From contig JASMHM010000002.1 in NCBI GenBank assembly GCA_030750765.1, positions 1 to 64,000 of the forward strand: a stretch of DNA of 64,000 nt, in the 5' to 3' direction. This DNA comes from Candidatus Woesearchaeota archaeon. Its GTDB lineage: Archaea; Nanobdellota; Nanobdellia; Woesearchaeales; ARS49. Every line of letters starts with the position of its first letter. Position 1 is the stretch's first letter. Made by a program: the position numbers and the translations under genes. Below are positions 38,072-46,835 of this stretch, piece by piece. The notes under the pieces were generated by a model, which was given only the letters and a program-made list of their open reading frames with translations, made no database searches and was not told the DNA's origin.

Positions 38072-39757
38072 ATGGCAACTATAGGTGCGTTTGTGAATGA
38101 TTTCCATATGTGGCTAGATGAACGACTAACGCGGTTGGAGAGTAAGGCTGCATCGTCGCGCGAGGATGCAGAGGAAGATTTACAGAAACTCTTAGGGTAT
38201 CCCAGAATTTTGTACGAGATTGCTAGCGGCACTCATACTGTTCCTGATAATGTCTCACGCGCTTCTAGCGAAGACCACGAATTTTCCCCTGAAGTAGCGT
38301 TGGCTGACGGTGCAGAGAAATATTTGCCAGGGGGCATAGATCCCCGTTTGCAGCAAGGTATGCACCTTTGGGCCAGTGTTGGTGAAGATTCTGACAGATT
38401 ACAAGAGCTGATACCCTACATCTATGCGTGTTTCCATGATGCGTTCCAGATGTCAACAGTTGGTCCTTTCGCCCCGCTGGCTTTGGAGGCACAGACTAAA
38501 GCTGTTGGGAAACTGAATGATTCTTTTCCCGTAACTCGAATACGTATCAACGATGATCCTCATTACGCAATTAAATGTTATCCCAAGGGAGATCCTCGAC
38601 CGGCTACTCAGGCTGCAAATTGTACTGCGTTAGGCAAGACGTATCAGAACTGGGATTTGACCAGAATCCCTATTCCTTGTGTTCTCGGAACCATCGAGCT
38701 CCCTGATGAAGATTATGTCTTTATGGGAATGACTGGCGAGCCTGGAGTTCCCCTCAACCGCGAGCTCGGGGTCGCGGACCTTAGTGATGAAGCGCGAATG
38801 CATCACCTCAGAGAACTTGTAGGGATGTCTGTGCATATGGGTTATCAATTGGCAGGTCAACTAGGAAGTAAAGAAAAAGATTTGGATTATGCGCGTAGGT
38901 CATTCAGCACGCCAAGAGGAACCCGGGCTCACATCGGGGCAAAGACAGTCCGTGCCATTGAGGAAAGCGGTTTCCAAGATAGAGATACCGACTTGTATGC
39001 CTATCTTCTTAGCTTTTTGGAAAATATTGATCATCTTCGAGATCAAATAAACGATGATTCGCTTTGTGTGATGGTTGATGGAAGTCCTGAAAATATCAGT
39101 CTGAACGGTGGTGAATACCGCCTTATCGATTTTGAGAACAGACTAGGATACTTTTTTGCTAGTGAGGTGTGGGCGGGATTACTGCATCCGGATTCGGGAT
39201 ATGATTTTTCACCAAAAAATGAAGGCATGACTAAAGCATACGTCGCTTTTGCTGCAGGTGTTGGAGCGCTATACAATGAGCAACTATCTGGGAAGATGTT
39301 GATGGACCTTGATTGGGAGGATCCTGCCTCAATATATCGTGAAATTGGACGAGTAAAGAGCGAGAATGGCCAGGATCTAGATATTATTTACCGACATTCT
39401 CTGGGCTGTGCGGTCAAGAGTGCTTTCGAGAATCTGCGAATGGGAATATCCCGTCGGAAAGCGGCTAATGATTACACAGATGATCTATGGGTTGCAAACT
39501 CTTCCTTCTTACAAGCTCTTGATGATGTTGAACGCACTTCGGGTTCACTCATGAACCGACTTCAGCAAGAATGGACTCCAGACACCACACAAAACTGGGA
39601 TTGTTTTAGTACGCGCACACGATGGCTTGGCTTTCAAATAATCAAGAATGAGTTTGAGAGAGGAATAGAACATTACGGGGCAGTTTGTGAGAGCGCATTG
39701 ACCATGCTTGGTTTTGACGAAGCTTCTCAAGTAAGAGAAACTTATTTCAAAATCTGA
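38072..39757 (+). CDS. Divergent kinase-like (APH/protein-kinase fold) protein
   Basis: HYAIKCYP (lysine strand), VMVDGSPENISLNGGEYRLIDFENR (catalytic/metal loop-like). Confidence 0.5.
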   Translation: MATIGAFVNDFHMWLDERLTRLESKAASSREDAEEDLQKLLGYPRILYEIASGTHTVPDNVSRASSEDHEFSPEVALADGAEKYLPGGIDPRLQQGMHLWASVGEDSDRLQELIPYIYACFHDAFQMSTVGPFAPLALEAQTKAVGKLNDSFPVTRIRINDDPHYAIKCYPKGDPRPATQAANCTALGKTYQNWDLTRIPIPCVLGTIELPDEDYVFMGMTGEPGVPLNRELGVADLSDEARMHHLRELVGMSVHMGYQLAGQLGSKEKDLDYARRSFSTPRGTRAHIGAKTVRAIEESGFQDRDTDLYAYLLSFLENIDHLRDQINDDSLCVMVDGSPENISLNGGEYRLIDFENRLGYFFASEVWAGLLHPDSGYDFSPKNEGMTKAYVAFAAGVGALYNEQLSGKMLMDLDWEDPASIYREIGRVKSENGQDLDIIYRHSLGCAVKSAFENLRMGISRRKAANDYTDDLWVANSSFLQALDDVERTSGSLMNRLQQEWTPDTTQNWDCFSTRTRWLGFQIIKNEFERGIEHYGAVCESALTMLGFDEASQVRETYFKI

Positions 39758-40659
39758 TCATCAAAGCACATTTGAATGGTCGGGATGGCCAGACTTCTAA
39801 TGCTTATCAATAAGTCATGAACAAACGCAACATGAACGGTTATCTGGCCTTTTTTACTAACGAGCGAGTCGACAATATCCTTTGTCTGCTTACTATGCAA
39901 AACCAATCGAGGGATGTGTTCTTGCTTGCGTGATCTCAACAGACTCAATATTTCATCCAGAAAGGAATCTAGGCTTTTTAGTGCATTAACCGTCGCCTTA
40001 CTAGGAGCCCTAGGTGCAAACGATCTTGCCAAATGTTTATACGCGTCTCCGATACCTTCCAGCTGATCGACAATATCGTACATAGGCCCTATTGATTCTT
40101 TTATTGTTTCTGGATGTTTTGTGATGAGGCGTAGACAGAAGAAAGAAAACTTGTTAACGTTAACATCCATTAACACTATGTTGGCGTATCCTGCTGCGTC
40201 GTGGTTTGCTGCTGCATCAGTCATTTCCTTAGCCATGTTACCTATGAATACTAGCAAGCGTTTGAGCACGTGCCCAAATTCTTCAGGAATACTGTCGCTG
40301 AGTTTTCGTACGACGAGGTGATTCCTTCCCTGGTCTACAACACCAAATCCAACACAGGTGTGGCTGACGAAATCTTGAATGGTGGCGATCTGTTCTGGGC
40401 CAGACACGTCTAGTCTCATTTCGTCATATCCTGCTTTGTATAGTGAGCTTAGGATGGCCAAACTGGAATAGTTGTCAGTTATTTTGAGAGATATTGTTCG
40501 AGTTTCCTTTCTTATTTCTTCAACAGAAACCAGCAAGCCTCTTGGACCGGGGGTTACCTCGAGCTCATCTCCTTTAGCTATGTTGTTTTTCTTTGCCCAC
40601 TCTCTAGGCAGTGAAATGAGCTGCGTACTATTCGCTATTTGTATAACTTTTCGTTTCAT
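39742..40659 (-). CDS. AbrB-PhoU domain regulator
   Basis: N-terminal MKRKVIQIANSTQLISLPREWAKKNNIAKGDELEV (AbrB-like) and C-terminal PhoU-like helices. Confidence 0.8.
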   Translation of the reverse strand: MKRKVIQIANSTQLISLPREWAKKNNIAKGDELEVTPGPRGLLVSVEEIRKETRTISLKITDNYSSLAILSSLYKAGYDEMRLDVSGPEQIATIQDFVSHTCVGFGVVDQGRNHLVVRKLSDSIPEEFGHVLKRLLVFIGNMAKEMTDAAANHDAAGYANIVLMDVNVNKFSFFCLRLITKHPETIKESIGPMYDIVDQLEGIGDAYKHLARSFAPRAPSKATVNALKSLDSFLDEILSLLRSRKQEHIPRLVLHSKQTKDIVDSLVSKKGQITVHVAFVHDLLISIRSLAIPTIQMCFDDQILK

Positions 40660-40678
40660 CCACTAGGCATAGCGTCTG

Positions 40679-40706
40679 ATTATATAAAAAGGTTGCGATT
40701 ATATAA
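40679..40706. repeat. ATTATATAA direct repeat pair (40679-40687, 40698-40706)
   Basis: Exact copies 19 bp apart in intergenic DNA. Confidence 0.7.
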
Positions 40707-40776
40707 AGATTATAAATTATAAGGAATAACTATATTAAAACCCTTTGTACGGTATTTCTTAGAGGAAACCCGAAAT

Positions 40777-40914
40777 ATGGGGAGTACGCGAAAGATAAAC
40801 GAGCCGCATCTGAACCGCCGCCAATGGGATGAAGATCTCTGGGAGGAGGAGTTGGATGACGACGAAATCATGGAGGAAAGCAACAATGGAAAACGAAACA
40901 CCAATGGTAATTGA
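40777..40914 (+). CDS. Acidic Trp-containing microprotein A (45 aa)
   Basis: MGSTRKINEPHLNRRQWDEDLWEEELDDDEIMEESNNGKRNTNGN; shares D-E-x-LWEE pattern with microprotein C. Confidence 0.5.
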   Translation: MGSTRKINEPHLNRRQWDEDLWEEELDDDEIMEESNNGKRNTNGN

Positions 40915-41002
40915 AGACGTCGGAGATCTCCAGGCTTTTCTGTGTAACAACTTACAAGACAGAAAGAAGCGTGCGAGATTCCAGCGCGCATCACTGCAAT
41001 AA
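40886..41002 (+). CDS. Microprotein B (38 aa)
   Basis: MENETPMVIEDVGDLQAFLCNNLQDRKKRARFQRASLQ; GGAGG 9 nt upstream; paralogous to D. Confidence 0.65.
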   Translation: MENETPMVIEDVGDLQAFLCNNLQDRKKRARFQRASLQ

Positions 41003-41020
41003 CGCGTCTTCACTCACTTG

Positions 41021-41055
41021 AGACTACCCCGTCCCTCTCACGAGGGATGGGGTCT
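41021..41055 (+). terminator. Hairpin followed by T-rich tract
   Basis: AGACTACCCCGTCCCTC-tcac-GAGGGATGGGGTCT then ATTTCTACATTTTTTTT. Confidence 0.6.
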
Positions 41056-41100
41056 ATTTCTACATTTTTTTTATTATCTTTTTTCTTTATTTGTCACTCC

Positions 41101-41159
41101 AATTATATAAAATTCAACAATTATATAATTATTATAAAGTTTAAAGCATAATTATATAA
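41101..41159. repeat. Three AATTATATAA repeats (41101-41110, 41119-41128, 41150-41159)
   Basis: Exact 10-mer copies upstream of microprotein C. Confidence 0.8.
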
Positions 41160-41206
41160 TCTTAATATGGTGCATACTTGTTATCAACACCAAGGGGGTT
41201 AGAACC

Positions 41207-41332
41207 ATGAACGAAGAAGAATGGATGGACGACACCGTATGGGAGAACGACATGGATGAAGGGTCGCTATGGGAAGAGGCCTTCATGCAGGGCGTACGCG
41301 AAGCCGAAGAAGAAGGCTTTGGGGGGGCATGA
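41207..41332 (+). CDS. Acidic Trp-containing microprotein C (41 aa)
   Basis: MNEEEWMDDTVWENDMDEGSLWEEAFMQGVREAEEEGFGGA. Confidence 0.6.
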   Translation: MNEEEWMDDTVWENDMDEGSLWEEAFMQGVREAEEEGFGGA

Positions 41333-41445
41333 ACATGGATGACATACCCTTTATTGTTACAGACATTGAGGATGTACGCGCTTTCCTCATGAACGAGGCA
41401 CTTGACAGAAAGCGTCGCACCAAATACCAACAACACCTAGACTAG
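41329..41445 (+). CDS. Microprotein D (38 aa)
   Basis: MNMDDIPFIVTDIEDVRAFLMNEALDRKRRTKYQQHLD; ATGA overlap with C; paralogous to B. Confidence 0.65.
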   Translation: MNMDDIPFIVTDIEDVRAFLMNEALDRKRRTKYQQHLD

Positions 41446-42120
41446 GTCGGCCAGCCTGCCAAACGGTAGCACTTGTTTGTCTACCACGAACACTTCTGTT
41501 TTGGCGGGCACGGCTAGATCTGGAGGGTTGTTGATGACATCTGAACCTTCCTTAAGTGTATTGAAAGAGGGTTGTACAATAATCGTGGATTTTCCTTGCG
41601 TGATCTTAAGAAAGCATTTGTACAGTTCACTCTTTCTATCTTCACGAAGACGCACCGCAGGATGGTAGTGTCCGATGATCAGCACCTTAGGCAGTGGGTC
41701 TGGAAGCGTGTCTCCGTGCATGATCGTCATACCTCCTGCGTTGTAGGATGTGACTAAGGAGAGATTGCGATCTTTGGCAATCGGGTCAAGAACGGTGTCA
41801 TGATTGCCTTTCACGACCACAAGCTTTGCTTTTTGTTGGATATAATCAATAAGTTTTTTCACGTTTCTCCATTCTTGTGGTCCTATGCTGCCGAACTGGT
41901 CCTTGATGTCCCCATTAAGCACGACGGTGGTGGGCTTGGCCACGTCCATTATTGTTTGTAGCCGGTCAAGCACCTCTGTAAAAGGGCGTTTGGGTACGAG
42001 CACGCCCTGCTTGTTGAGACTTTCCTCTAGCCCAATATGGACGTCAGAGATGACTAATGTTTTTGACGCTTCAATGTAGCAAGCTACGTCAACAGCCACC
42101 ACACCCTCGCATAGTTTCAT
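41437..42120 (-). CDS. Metallophosphoesterase (calcineurin-like, archaeal)
   Basis: LVISDVHIGLEESL, LNGDIKDQFG, VVKGNHDT, IIGHYHPA. Confidence 0.92.
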   Translation of the reverse strand: MKLCEGVVAVDVACYIEASKTLVISDVHIGLEESLNKQGVLVPKRPFTEVLDRLQTIMDVAKPTTVVLNGDIKDQFGSIGPQEWRNVKKLIDYIQQKAKLVVVKGNHDTVLDPIAKDRNLSLVTSYNAGGMTIMHGDTLPDPLPKVLIIGHYHPAVRLREDRKSELYKCFLKITQGKSTIIVQPSFNTLKEGSDVINNPPDLAVPAKTEVFVVDKQVLPFGRLADLV

Positions 42121-42195
42121 GGTGGTGAAATCTATCTTGAGTACAAAAAGATATCCTATAGGGAACTTTATAAGTCGCGTTCTACTGTGCAATCC

Positions 42196-42990
42196 ATGGA
42201 TCTTGAGGGTGCTCTCATTTTTGGAATGGGTGTTGTTGAAGAGGCTGGAAGAGCGATTCAAGCGGTAAGACGATCTGGTTTTATTGAGCTTGATTACAAA
42301 GCTGACAATTCGCCTGTCACAAAAGCAGATCACCTAAGTGAGGAGATCATAAGAGATCGACTACTAGGGCGATTTCCTGACACTGGTTTTTGCGGTGAGG
42401 AGAGAGATGCACAAAATCCTGGGGCGCCGTTCCTTTGGTATTGCGATCCTTTGTGCGGAACCTCCTCGTTCATCAGGTACGAGAACACCATCGCCATCAG
42501 CCTGGCATTAGTTAACGAGGGTAAAACGGTGCTTGGCATAGTACACAATCCGTTTACCGGCGAGTCGTGGTATGCTGCTGATGGTACGAGACCTGTTTAC
42601 AACAAGGGGACCATGCCTTCGCAGTCTCCAGAAAAATGCTCAGAGGCAATATGTAACTATGGGGTTCCTTCAGACGACTACGATACCGTACGTAAGCTCA
42701 TGGAACTGAGACATGAGGAGAAATTGGGTAAGTTAGTAAGTCCTGGAGGCTCAGCAGGCCTCGCCCTTGCCCAGGTTGCCCAGGGTGTTTACAGCATTCT
42801 CTTCGTGAACTCTGCCAAAAATGGAAAGCCGGCAGATCTTGCAGCAGGAATTTACCTCGTTGATAAGGTGGGCGGTATTACAACTCAGACAGATGGTAGC
42901 GACTTTGATATTTTTGGTGGCCCAACAACGGTGCTGTCTGTTAACAATCGTAAACTCCATGAGGATGCGCTGAACGTATTGTGTGGGTAG
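42196..42990 (+). CDS. Inositol monophosphatase-family protein with altered metal motif
   Basis: CGEERD, WYCDPLCGTSSFI, PADLAAGIYLVDKVGG; TTATAA box 28 nt upstream of ATG. Confidence 0.8.
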   Translation: MDLEGALIFGMGVVEEAGRAIQAVRRSGFIELDYKADNSPVTKADHLSEEIIRDRLLGRFPDTGFCGEERDAQNPGAPFLWYCDPLCGTSSFIRYENTIAISLALVNEGKTVLGIVHNPFTGESWYAADGTRPVYNKGTMPSQSPEKCSEAICNYGVPSDDYDTVRKLMELRHEEKLGKLVSPGGSAGLALAQVAQGVYSILFVNSAKNGKPADLAAGIYLVDKVGGITTQTDGSDFDIFGGPTTVLSVNNRKLHEDALNVLCG

Positions 42991-43037
42991 CACGAAAGCT
43001 TTTTATACTCGTATTCGGGCGTTTTACAAAAGAGGTG

Positions 43038-43259
43038 ATGCGCATGGCAAAACGAGGATTATCCTGTACTTGCAACGCACCAAAACTGGCAGCAGGAGTG
43101 CTGTCTGTAGCGGTGGGCATATACTTGATAGTGCTAGGTTGGGCAACGCAAGGACTAGGCCAAACGTTCTGGAGTGTATTGTGGTATTTCTTAGGAGTGT
43201 TTGCTATAACGCTAGGAAATGCTATTAAGAGCAAGGCCCTAGTGTGCGAGATCCATTGA
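43038..43259 (+). CDS. Small membrane protein
   Basis: MRMAKRGLSCTCNAPKLAAGVLSVAVGIYLIVLG...; two TM segments; GAGGTG upstream. Confidence 0.6.
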   Translation: MRMAKRGLSCTCNAPKLAAGVLSVAVGIYLIVLGWATQGLGQTFWSVLWYFLGVFAITLGNAIKSKALVCEIH

Positions 43260-43906
43260 ACAAGCAATTAATGTCCTACTTCGAGAACCTACGAGGGGTT
43301 CTCCAACAGCAAGGATATGATCAAACAGACATAGACCAAGCCTCAGTCAAAGAGAGCGTTCCCTTACTACTTGTGGTTAGCTGGGGATTGAGCGCAGCCT
43401 ACTTCTTCCTTACGCTTACCTTCATCCTGCTTTCCTTGTTAGGGGGCGGAATGATTGCATGGATGGTGTTGATCGTAGGAGCCTTCATCATTGGTTGTGT
43501 GAGTGGCTTTGGTTTAGTGCGAGCCACGACCCGACCTTGGAAGGTAGCAACCATGGCGGGGTTAGCACCCTTCTTATCCATGATCTTGCTTCCGGTGATG
43601 ACGTTGATGGAATTGTTGCTCGAGAAGGTGAGGTTAGCCTTAGAACCCTTTGCATCTGCAGGAGGGAAGGCGGCAGCAGGCCTTACGTCCATCTCTTTCC
43701 TTCCTGAGGCTTTGCCAGGAAGGCTGCCTGTGGCGTTTCTCATCTTCATGTCTGCCATATTCATCCCTACACTATTCTTAATCAAACGTAAGAAGTTCAA
43801 ATCGCTAGCTTGCTTGTTTATAGGAGTCATAGTATGCTTTGTAGGATACCAAATATCGCACACTGCGTTATTATTCGTCTTCGAGAGTATTGCAGGAAAA
43901 TTCTAA
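43244..43906 (+). CDS. Multi-TM membrane protein
   Basis: Four or more hydrophobic segments; overlaps upstream gene. Confidence 0.65.
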   Translation: MRDPLNKQLMSYFENLRGVLQQQGYDQTDIDQASVKESVPLLLVVSWGLSAAYFFLTLTFILLSLLGGGMIAWMVLIVGAFIIGCVSGFGLVRATTRPWKVATMAGLAPFLSMILLPVMTLMELLLEKVRLALEPFASAGGKAAAGLTSISFLPEALPGRLPVAFLIFMSAIFIPTLFLIKRKKFKSLACLFIGVIVCFVGYQISHTALLFVFESIAGKF

Positions 43907-44791
43907 CTACATCTTTTCCAAGCGAGAAATCCTTTCCTCGATAGGAGGGTGGGTGGCAAACAATGCTATTGTCTTTCCTTTAGTTTTCCTGAAAGGGGTG
44001 GAGATGAACAAGTGTGCAGTGGCACGGTTAGCTCTGTCCACTAATGGGTCGGGATCGCTTTGGATCTTCTTGAGTGCGCCGCTTAACCCTGGAGGGTATC
44101 TTGTCAACGCTGCTCCTGTAGCGTCTGCTAAGTATTCTCTTTGTCTACTTATCGCGAGGCGCATCAAATGCCCGATGATGGGTGCAAGTATGGCTAGGAC
44201 GATGGCAAGTATGAGGAGCGCAGGGTGTCCTTTCCTGTCTCTTCCTCCTCCAAACCAAAGACTGCGGAGGAAGAAGTCTCCTAACAAGGTAATGACACCT
44301 ATCAACACCGTGGTTAGCATCATTAACCTAATGTCATAGTTCTTTATGTGTGCCATCTCGTGAGCGATAACGCCTTCTAACTCTTGACGGTTGAGCTTGT
44401 CTAGCAATCCAGTAGTTACTGTTACGGATGAATGTTTGGGATCTTTGCCTGTTGCAAAAGCATTCAGCGCAGTATCATCGATGACGTACACCTTTGGGGT
44501 GGGTATGCCTGCAGCAACCGCTAGCCCTTCTAGGGTGTGCCATAAGTGTGGGAACTCTTTCTTGGTCACCGGTCTTGCACCGGTCATACCCAAGATCATA
44601 CTCCCTCCTGTATTGAAAACGATCAAGAAGTATATAGCTCCCACTACGGTGGACATGATAACACCAAACCAGACGTTGCCATAGTACGATCCTAGAACGC
44701 TTCCTAGTAATCCTACTATGATAACAAAGAGTATGACTAAGACGACGGATTTGATGTTGTTAGACCGAATTTGCTGGAATAGCGTAGCCAT
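43907..44791 (-). CDS. htpX: M48 family metalloprotease HtpX
   Basis: GVIAHEMAHIKNYDIRLMML zinc motif, N-terminal TM pair, C-terminal THPPIEERI. Confidence 0.93.
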   Translation of the reverse strand: MATLFQQIRSNNIKSVVLVILFVIIVGLLGSVLGSYYGNVWFGVIMSTVVGAIYFLIVFNTGGSMILGMTGARPVTKKEFPHLWHTLEGLAVAAGIPTPKVYVIDDTALNAFATGKDPKHSSVTVTTGLLDKLNRQELEGVIAHEMAHIKNYDIRLMMLTTVLIGVITLLGDFFLRSLWFGGGRDRKGHPALLILAIVLAILAPIIGHLMRLAISRQREYLADATGAALTRYPPGLSGALKKIQSDPDPLVDRANRATAHLFISTPFRKTKGKTIALFATHPPIEERISRLEKM

Positions 44792-45343
44792 TTAAAACTC
44801 AACTTTGACGTTCTTCTTTTCTGCTTCATCAACTTCAAAGGTTTCTGCTTGTTTGAAGCCCAAGCTGTTAGCAATAAGATTGTTGGGAAATACTTGTATC
44901 TTGTTGTTGAAGGTCATGACAACATCATTGTAGTGTTGTCGGGAATAGCTGATCTTGTTCTCTGTTCCGGTTAGCTCTTCTTGCAATTGTAGGAAGTTTT
45001 CGTTAGCTTTCAGTTGTGGATAGTTCTCTACCTGCACCATCAAGCTTCCTAAAGCATTGCTGAGTTTTGAGCTTGCTTGTGCTTTAGCTCCCATAGTTGC
45101 AGCCTTCATAACTGCGGTTCTTTCTTTGGTAATCTCGGTGAGCAAATTCTTTTCGTGCTTTGCATACCCTTTTACCGTGTTGATAAGGTTAGGAATCAAG
45201 TCATGGCGTCTCTTCAACTGCACGTCAATCTGTGCTAGACTGTTCTTGATCTCATTTTTTAGCCTGATAAGGCTGTTGTACAAGAAAATGACTGCTAAAA
45301 TGATAATTCCAAGAATGATCGCAATCCAAATCCCTATACTCAT
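44792..45343 (-). CDS. LemA family protein
   Basis: YNSLIRLKNEIKNSLAQIDVQLKRRHDLIPNLINTVKGY. Confidence 0.93.
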   Translation of the reverse strand: MSIGIWIAIILGIIILAVIFLYNSLIRLKNEIKNSLAQIDVQLKRRHDLIPNLINTVKGYAKHEKNLLTEITKERTAVMKAATMGAKAQASSKLSNALGSLMVQVENYPQLKANENFLQLQEELTGTENKISYSRQHYNDVVMTFNNKIQVFPNNLIANSLGFKQAETFEVDEAEKKNVKVEF

Positions 45344-45909
45344 GCAGTTTCAGATTTCTTAGCTCTTTTTAAAGCTTCCTGAAAGGCAGGGCGGTCCCGT
45401 ACGCCCTTAAAACTGGCGCCATTCCATGACGTGAGTCTTTCTGTCCATGCTTGGGCGCCCGGCAACTCTCGAGGTTCTTCCTGGTATCTTCCATGGGTGT
45501 GATCAACCTGCCATTTGACAGTTGTGAAAGCTAGTTCTGAGGCCAGTCTTTGGTCATCTGTGCGTAAGATAAGATCGCCATAACTCCCGAGGCAGTGGTC
45601 GCTAACCACGTTGTACGGAGTCTTGTCCCAAGGTTCTGTTCCGTGGCCATCCAAGCCTACCCTATCAAAACAGAGCCAGGTATCATCCCAAAATAGTGCC
45701 ACAGATCGCTCAAGAACTTCCAGCAAGGATGTTGTTTCCTCAGGTTCTTTATGGTGATAGTGGATAAGAACCGTGCCTATTCTGACGGCCTTGTAAGCAG
45801 CTCCTTTTTCATTGCTTCCTCCACCCCAGATAATCTGGTGGTAAGGATTGATAACTTCCCAGTTTTTCCTTCCGATCAGGGGAATGCCACTTGTAGCTCT
45901 ACTTGACAT
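45340..45909 (-). CDS. Hypothetical protein
   Basis: Open frame; CTTATAAG box upstream. Confidence 0.55.
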   Translation of the reverse strand: MSSRATSGIPLIGRKNWEVINPYHQIIWGGGSNEKGAAYKAVRIGTVLIHYHHKEPEETTSLLEVLERSVALFWDDTWLCFDRVGLDGHGTEPWDKTPYNVVSDHCLGSYGDLILRTDDQRLASELAFTTVKWQVDHTHGRYQEEPRELPGAQAWTERLTSWNGASFKGVRDRPAFQEALKRAKKSETA

Positions 45910-45951
45910 ATAGTTTACAGTAAAATAAGACTTATAAAGGTGGCCACGGTA

Positions 45952-46796
45952 TTACTTTTCAGCGTAGATCATGCCGTGCTTCCACAATCCTTTCTGCATG
46001 GCCTCATGTCCCCATATGCCGGACATCATGTTTGCATCGTTTATCTTGTTTCTTAAACCTGCTCTTCTTAAGAGAAAGGCCAGGGGTCGGAATGCGTGGC
46101 ATGTGTGCTTCAATCTTCTTAGTGACGGCTCTGCTAGTTTCGTGGTGTCATAGTGGGTGGCCATGAAACCTGTTTTTTCTGCTAGCGTGACAAACGTTTG
46201 TGGTGTTACGAGTGTGGGCATTGCCCAGGAGTCCATAAAATTTTTCATCAATGCCTTTTCTTCGTCATTTTTCGATTCTCTTCCTATGAAATAGTCTGCA
46301 GTGATCAGTCTGCCGCCTTTTTTCAGCACGCGGTATGCCTCCCTCAAAAACTGTTCCTTGTCTTGCGCGTGCGGGATGCTTTCTTGTGCCCAAACAACGT
46401 CAAAATAGTTGTCAGGAAACCTTGTTTCTGTGTAGTCGCGAATAGAAAATTCCACCAATCCCCTTTGGTCTCTTGTTAATGCTAATTTTTTTGCGTGATC
46501 TATCTGTTTTGGGCTTATGGATATGGCGCTGACTTTTGTTCCTAACGTTTCCGCTAGCCAGAATGACGTTCCGCCCACGCCGCATCCTGCGTCCAAAATG
46601 ACGTCTTTTTCGCTGACTTGGCCAAGACACGGACCATCTCTTTGTTTTGCTCCATTAATGATTCAGCGTGCGTTTTTGTTGTTGGTTGCCAGAATCCTAG
46701 ATGGGTTCCGAGGCTTTTCTTGTCGCGCCATAGACAGTTGTACGCAATCTCGCAATATCTGTAGTAGTCTACAACGTTGGCCGCATTCTTGTCCAT
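45952..46796 (-). pseudogene. SAM-dependent methyltransferase split by a 1-nt frameshift near 46624
   Basis: ORFs 46554-46796 and 45952-46596 join as ...MVRVLAK|VSEKDVILDAGCGVGGTSFWLAETLG... Confidence 0.7.
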
Positions 46797-46835
46797 TCTT
46801 CAGCCTACGATGTTAGTCTGGTTATAAGCGTTGTC

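Noticed and set aside
41021-41055. Hairpin considered as a CRISPR repeat or transposon end
   Set aside because: Single copy here, no spacers, no Cas or transposase genes nearby; fits a terminator.
41167-41202. 11-codon ORF MVHTCYQHQGG before microprotein C, as a leader peptide
   Set aside because: No counterpart upstream of unit 1 and no convincing positioning; too short to support.
40710-41436. Minus-strand ORFs at 40710-40994, 40759-41013 and 41152-41436
   Set aside because: The opposite strand carries paralogous, alignable microproteins with Shine-Dalgarno-like sites; the minus frames show no similarity to each other.
46616-46632. Programmed -1 frameshift in the methyltransferase
   Set aside because: No X-XXY-YYZ slippery sequence or clear downstream structure seen; a deletion or sequence error is simpler.
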